Part shown: in pieces, positions 61,065-64,000 of the stretch
How the letters are laid out: each line of letters opens with the position of its first letter
How positions within the stretch are numbered: the first letter of the stretch is position 1
Assembly (NCBI GenBank): GCA_046290435.1
Contig: JBKAGO010000044.1
Coordinates: 49,619 to 113,618, forward strand
Length of the DNA stretch: 64,000 bases
Origin: CAVQUE01 sp046290435
Lineage (GTDB): Bacteria > Actinomycetota > Acidimicrobiia > Acidimicrobiales > UBA8592
Direction of reading: 5' to 3'
Translations under genes and position numbers: made by a program
The notes under the pieces: generated by a model
Databases searched by the model: none
Told to the model about the DNA's origin: nothing
Seen by the model: only the letters and a program-made list of their open reading frames with translations

Positions 61065-61832
61065 CTACTCGCTGAACAGGCCCGAGAGCCGCCGGGAGAT
61101 CACCGCAGGCGTGAGCTTGTTGAGCGCGACGGCGGATCGGTACTTGATGGTGGGGACCACGACGGGCTTGTTGCGGTCGACGCCGGCGAGGCCGATCCCG
61201 GCCACGGTGCTGGCGTCGTCCCACAGCATCGCCGGGATCTTCGAGGTGTCGTACTCGGCCCGGGTCTGGAACTCGGTGCGAGTGAAGCCCGGGAGCAGCG
61301 CCGACACGTGCACGCCGCTGTCGCGCAGCTCCAGGTGGAGCGCCTCGCTGAATCGGGTGACGAACGCCTTGGTCGCGCCGTAGGTGGCGTTGTTCGGGGC
61401 CGGCACTTCGCCGGCGATCGACGAGACGTTGAGGATGCCGCCTCGCCCCCGGGACCGCATCGCAGCGCCGGCGGCGTGGGAGAGCCGCACGACCGCCTCG
61501 ACGTTGACGGCGAGCACCGCACACTCACGTTCGATGTCGAGCTCGACGAAGTCGCCGGTGAAGCCGAAGCCGGCATTGTTCACCAGGAGGTCGATCGGCG
61601 GTTCTGCCCCGAGGCGGGCCTCGACCCCCGCGAGCGCGCCGGCGTCCGCGAGGTCGGCGACCAGGACCTCGACCCGGTCCTCACCGAGCTCGGATGCGAG
61701 CGCTCGCAGGCGGGCCTCGTCCCGGGCGACGACCACGAGGTCGGTGCCCTCGGCGGCGAGCTGTCTCGCCATGGCCTCGCCGATCCCGCTCGATGCTCCG
61801 GTGACGAGGGCGCGCTTCCATCGGGGTGACAT
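61065..61832 (-). CDS. Short-chain dehydrogenase (SDR, DltE-like)
   Basis: The 255-residue protein has cofactor motif TGASSGIG, Arg in VVARDEARL (favouring NADP), NNAGFG, Ser in NVSSIAG and Tyr-x3-Lys (YGATK). The HVSALLPGFTRTEF stretch is usual for this subgroup, which reduces ketones of lipid-like molecules. It starts 10 bases after the SnoaL gene stop. Confidence 0.92.
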   Translation of the reverse strand: MSPRWKRALVTGASSGIGEAMARQLAAEGTDLVVVARDEARLRALASELGEDRVEVLVADLADAGALAGVEARLGAEPPIDLLVNNAGFGFTGDFVELDIERECAVLAVNVEAVVRLSHAAGAAMRSRGRGGILNVSSIAGEVPAPNNATYGATKAFVTRFSEALHLELRDSGVHVSALLPGFTRTEFQTRAEYDTSKIPAMLWDDASTVAGIGLAGVDRNKPVVVPTIKYRSAVALNKLTPAVISRRLSGLFSE

Positions 61833-61842
61833 GGCGGAGACC

Positions 61843-62337
61843 CTATTCGGCCGCCCCGCTGTCGGGGCCCGGCCAACCGCCAGATCTGGGGAAGATCTGG
61901 TTGCCCGCTGCCTCGATGCGGATCCGACGCAGGTACATCGACGCGATACGCCACGCGCCGTCGTCGCATCGCAGGTAGGTCTCCTCGTACCAGCCGGTTC
62001 CCCACATGTGGCCGAGGCCGAACTCCGGCGGCCAGAACAGATGGTCCTCCATGGCCCACACGCCCGACGCGGTGTCGCCGTCCACGGCTATCTCCGGCAT
62101 GTGCCCGTGGTGGATGGTGGGCACCGCGTCGATCATCGCCCGGAGTCCGTCGACGAATACGTCCCTGCCCACGATCGGTTCCGGATCGCCGGTGTCGTCA
62201 GGAGTGCGGATCTCGACGTCGGGGACGAAGACGTCACGCCACTCGTCCCACCGCTTCTGATCCAACAGTCGGAAGTAGCGGGCCTTCAGCTGCTTGATCG
62301 CTTCGATGTCCGACAGGGTCTGAGCATCAGCGGCCAT
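61843..62337 (-). CDS. SnoaL-like (NTF2-fold) protein
   Basis: The 164-residue protein begins with IKQLKARYFRLLDQKRWDEW, typical of SnoaL_4/dehydratase-type members, followed by VDGLRAMI, HHGHMPEI and GTGWYEETYLR strands. The start at 62337 overlaps the end of the amine oxidase gene by 11 bases. Active-site residues cannot be assigned with certainty. Confidence 0.85.
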   Translation of the reverse strand: MAADAQTLSDIEAIKQLKARYFRLLDQKRWDEWRDVFVPDVEIRTPDDTGDPEPIVGRDVFVDGLRAMIDAVPTIHHGHMPEIAVDGDTASGVWAMEDHLFWPPEFGLGHMWGTGWYEETYLRCDDGAWRIASMYLRRIRIEAAGNQIFPRSGGWPGPDSGAAE

Positions 62338-63475
62338 GGCGGCGACCGTACCGGATGTGCAGCGACGAGCCCGGCGATCGCGTCGCCAGGCGCGTAGGGG
62401 TGCCGATGATCGGGGCGATGGCGCGTTCGGCGGCTGCGATGGCGCCCTCGATGTGGCCGGGTGCGACCGGTGCCGTCTCGGTGGAAGCCCAGTGGATGCG
62501 GCCATTGCCCGCCGGCTGCTGGTAGAGCGGGTGCGCATAGGTGGACATAGCGGTTCCCGCTGCGATCACCGGCGGAACCGTGTGGCTGTCGGCGCGCCAG
62601 TCCTTGACGAGCACCTCTGTCGGGGTGGCCGCCTGCGGTCCGAAGAGTTCGACGAGTTGGGCGACGATCTCGTCTTCGGTCGGGGTGGGAACACCCGGCG
62701 CGAGGGGCGCGAAGCCGAAGAGCGCAGCGGGCGCGCCGTCGGGTCCGCTCATGTCGTGGACCTCACGGAGCGGGCCGAGGTGGCTGATCGCCGCGCCGGC
62801 CAATCCGTCGCTGCGCCAGAACGCCGAGGGGTACACGGCGACGGCCTTGGCCACGTTGCCCATCCACACCGGGGTGGCGGCGGCCAGCCGCTGCAGCGGG
62901 TCCGGGAGCACTGGCCGGAACTCGATCTGATGCACGGCGAGCGACGGGGGCAGTGCCAGGACGACGTGCCGAGCGGTGAGCGATCCGCCGGCGTAGTGAA
63001 CACGCAGTTCGGGTTGGTCGTGTTCGATCCGGTGCACCCGGGCCTGCAGCTGCACGGCATCGCCGAGGCTGGCGGCGAGGCGTTCGGCGAGCGAGGCGGC
63101 ACCGTTGCTGAAGCGGCCGGAGGCGACGTCGATCGGGTTGCCGGCGATGCGCTGCGCGCCCGCGGCGACGTGGTACATCGCGTCGCCGGCGAGATGTTGG
63201 CCGTGTGTGGCGACGCCAAGTTCGTCGATCAGTGCTTCCACCCGTTGCTCACCCGGCCAGAACCATGTCGCGCCGAGGTCGAACCGCCCGGCCGCGGTGT
63301 CGTGGGTGAGGAGCCGGCCCCCGACGCGGTCGCGGCTCTCGAGCACCACGCACGTGAGGCCGGCGTCGATCAGCCGGGTCGTTGCGACGAGCCCGGCGAT
63401 CCCGCCACCCACGACGACGACATCGACGTCGCCCGTCGCGATCGATCCGGAGTTGCTGGCATCGTTGGTCGTCAC
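62327..63475 (-). CDS. FAD-dependent amine oxidase-like protein
   Basis: The 382-residue protein has the FAD motif VVVGGGIAGL, then LESRDRVGGRLLTHD and GATWFWPGEQ, and a C-terminal segment (STETAPVAPGHIEGAIAAAERA) that closes the FAD site. It resembles monoamine oxidases and protoporphyrinogen-oxidase relatives but is shorter than the usual 430-480 residues. It is the first gene of a leftward group with SnoaL, SDR and perhaps DUF2784. Confidence 0.88.
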   Translation of the reverse strand: MTTNDASNSGSIATGDVDVVVVGGGIAGLVATTRLIDAGLTCVVLESRDRVGGRLLTHDTAAGRFDLGATWFWPGEQRVEALIDELGVATHGQHLAGDAMYHVAAGAQRIAGNPIDVASGRFSNGAASLAERLAASLGDAVQLQARVHRIEHDQPELRVHYAGGSLTARHVVLALPPSLAVHQIEFRPVLPDPLQRLAAATPVWMGNVAKAVAVYPSAFWRSDGLAGAAISHLGPLREVHDMSGPDGAPAALFGFAPLAPGVPTPTEDEIVAQLVELFGPQAATPTEVLVKDWRADSHTVPPVIAAGTAMSTYAHPLYQQPAGNGRIHWASTETAPVAPGHIEGAIAAAERAIAPIIGTPTRLATRSPGSSLHIRYGRRHGR

Positions 63476-63515
63476 CGGCGCGACGTTGCCACACTGCGGC
63501 GCAACCGAGGAGCCA

Positions 63516-64000
63516 TCAGCCCGCCGCGGGTGGGTGGTGGCGTCGATGGTGGCAGGGGGCGCAGCGGAGTCGGAGTTCGTCGACGAGGGTGCGCTTGGTG
63601 GTCTCGTATTCGGGGACGTGGTCGTATTCGCCGAGGTCGTGGCGGCCGCAGTCGACGCAGCTGCGGTCGCGTTCTTTGACGACTCTTCTCTGGCGGGCGG
63701 TGGGGTGGCGTTGTCTGCCGGACGCGTTGATGGGCTTGGCGTCGGCGTCGTGGATCAACACCCGCAGGAACGCGTCCGGCACCAACTCGGCGATGACGGT
63801 GTCGCAGATGGGGGTGCCGTCATCAGTGGTGGCGCCGTCGCCGCGGACATGGAGGATCACCTCGGTATCGACGCGTCCGGTGCCCTCATCGAGGATCTCC
63901 TCGACTGCGTCCGCGTACTGGGCTGCGCTCGACGGGTAGGAGCCGTCGGCTTCGCGGCGTGCCTTCGAGCGCATGACCAGCACCGACAGCACCGAGATCA
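63516..64000 (-). CDS. HNH endonuclease (DUF222-type), C-terminal part
   Basis: The gene is cut by the right window edge; the last ~161 residues are visible. They contain an HNH domain with zinc-type cysteines and the catalytic His region (CVDCGRHDLGEYDHVPEY; later CAPCHHRRHH). Proteins of this family with an N-terminal DUF222 region are present in many copies in actinobacterial genomes; some are linked to mobile or repeated DNA. The upstream region is outside the window. Confidence 0.85.
   Translation of the reverse strand, partial: ISVLSVLVMRSKARREADGSYPSSAAQYADAVEEILDEGTGRVDTEVILHVRGDGATTDDGTPICDTVIAELVPDAFLRVLIHDADAKPINASGRQRHPTARQRRVVKERDRSCVDCGRHDLGEYDHVPEYETTKRTLVDELRLRCAPCHHRRHHPPAAG

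Noticed and set aside
1..64000. tRNA genes, CRISPR arrays, insertion sequences or prophage
   Set aside because: No cloverleaf-like segments with a T-loop consensus, no regularly spaced repeats, no transposase, integrase or phage genes were recognised on reading both strands.

Overview
This is a GC-rich, gene-dense bacterial chromosome segment. Actinobacterial traits include short 4-base (ATGA) gene overlaps, many GTG starts, many TetR and SDR genes, lipoproteins with acidic Ser/Thr-rich linkers, and an HNH nuclease of the type common in actinomycetes. The mix of Rieske oxygenase, amidohydrolase, SnoaL and SDR genes would fit a free-living soil or aquatic actinobacterium, perhaps of class Acidimicrobiia. 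That placement is inference: there is no rRNA or other marker gene here. I see no tRNA, rRNA, CRISPR array, insertion sequence or prophage.

Layout. 0-9.1 kb: the end of a sensor kinase and a ferric-reductase-like flavocytochrome, then a two-component pair divergent from a MacAB-type ABC exporter operon. That operon begins and ends with lipoproteins sharing a Cys-Met-Arg/Gly-Ile motif. 9.1-14.6 kb: remnants, a TetR/monooxygenase pair, an orphan sigma region 4, a cytoplasmic penicillin-acylase-family hydrolase, and a Fic AMP-transferase behind a strong inverted repeat. 14.7-26.2 kb: two related TetR modules joined by near-identical TACCG-type operators. The first holds an MFS pump, TetR, SnoaL, SDR and a split-barrel oxidoreductase; the second holds a beta-lactamase-fold/alpha-beta-hydrolase fusion lipoprotein, TetR and a double-SnoaL lipoprotein. 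A fasciclin protein and a quinone oxidoreductase lie between them. 26.2-31.7 kb: a flavoprotein pseudogene, a GH78 alpha-L-rhamnosidase, and a hydrolase/D-threonine-aldolase-like fusion. 31.7-36.4 kb: a NarL/DesK-type two-component pair divergent from a 56-residue membrane protein and a DUF418 protein, an epoxide-hydrolase-like enzyme and a DUF1801 protein. 36.6-40.6 kb: the Hen1-Pnkp RNA repair operon. 40.6-43.1 kb: TetR, DUF3237 and Rieske oxygenase.

43.2-56.3 kb is one LacI-controlled catabolic locus. A sugar-type ABC transporter has its ATPase in one transcription unit and its two permeases plus binding lipoprotein in another. With it are two related SDRs, a beta-hydroxyacid-type dehydrogenase, a ThuA-like protein, an M24 creatinase-like protein and a thiamine-diphosphate E1 alpha/beta pair without E2 or E3. 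Four TGCAA-N4-TTGCA operators sit in pairs in the two divergent promoter regions, so all units should answer to the LacI protein encoded in the locus. Substrate and pathway are unknown; this is the strongest candidate for an undescribed pathway here.

56.3-64 kb: a RES/Xre toxin-antitoxin pair, an IclR regulator divergent from an amidohydrolase/class II aldolase pair with a perfect 8-3-8 palindrome between them, then a leftward amine oxidase, SnoaL, SDR and DUF2784 group, and an HNH endonuclease cut by the window edge.
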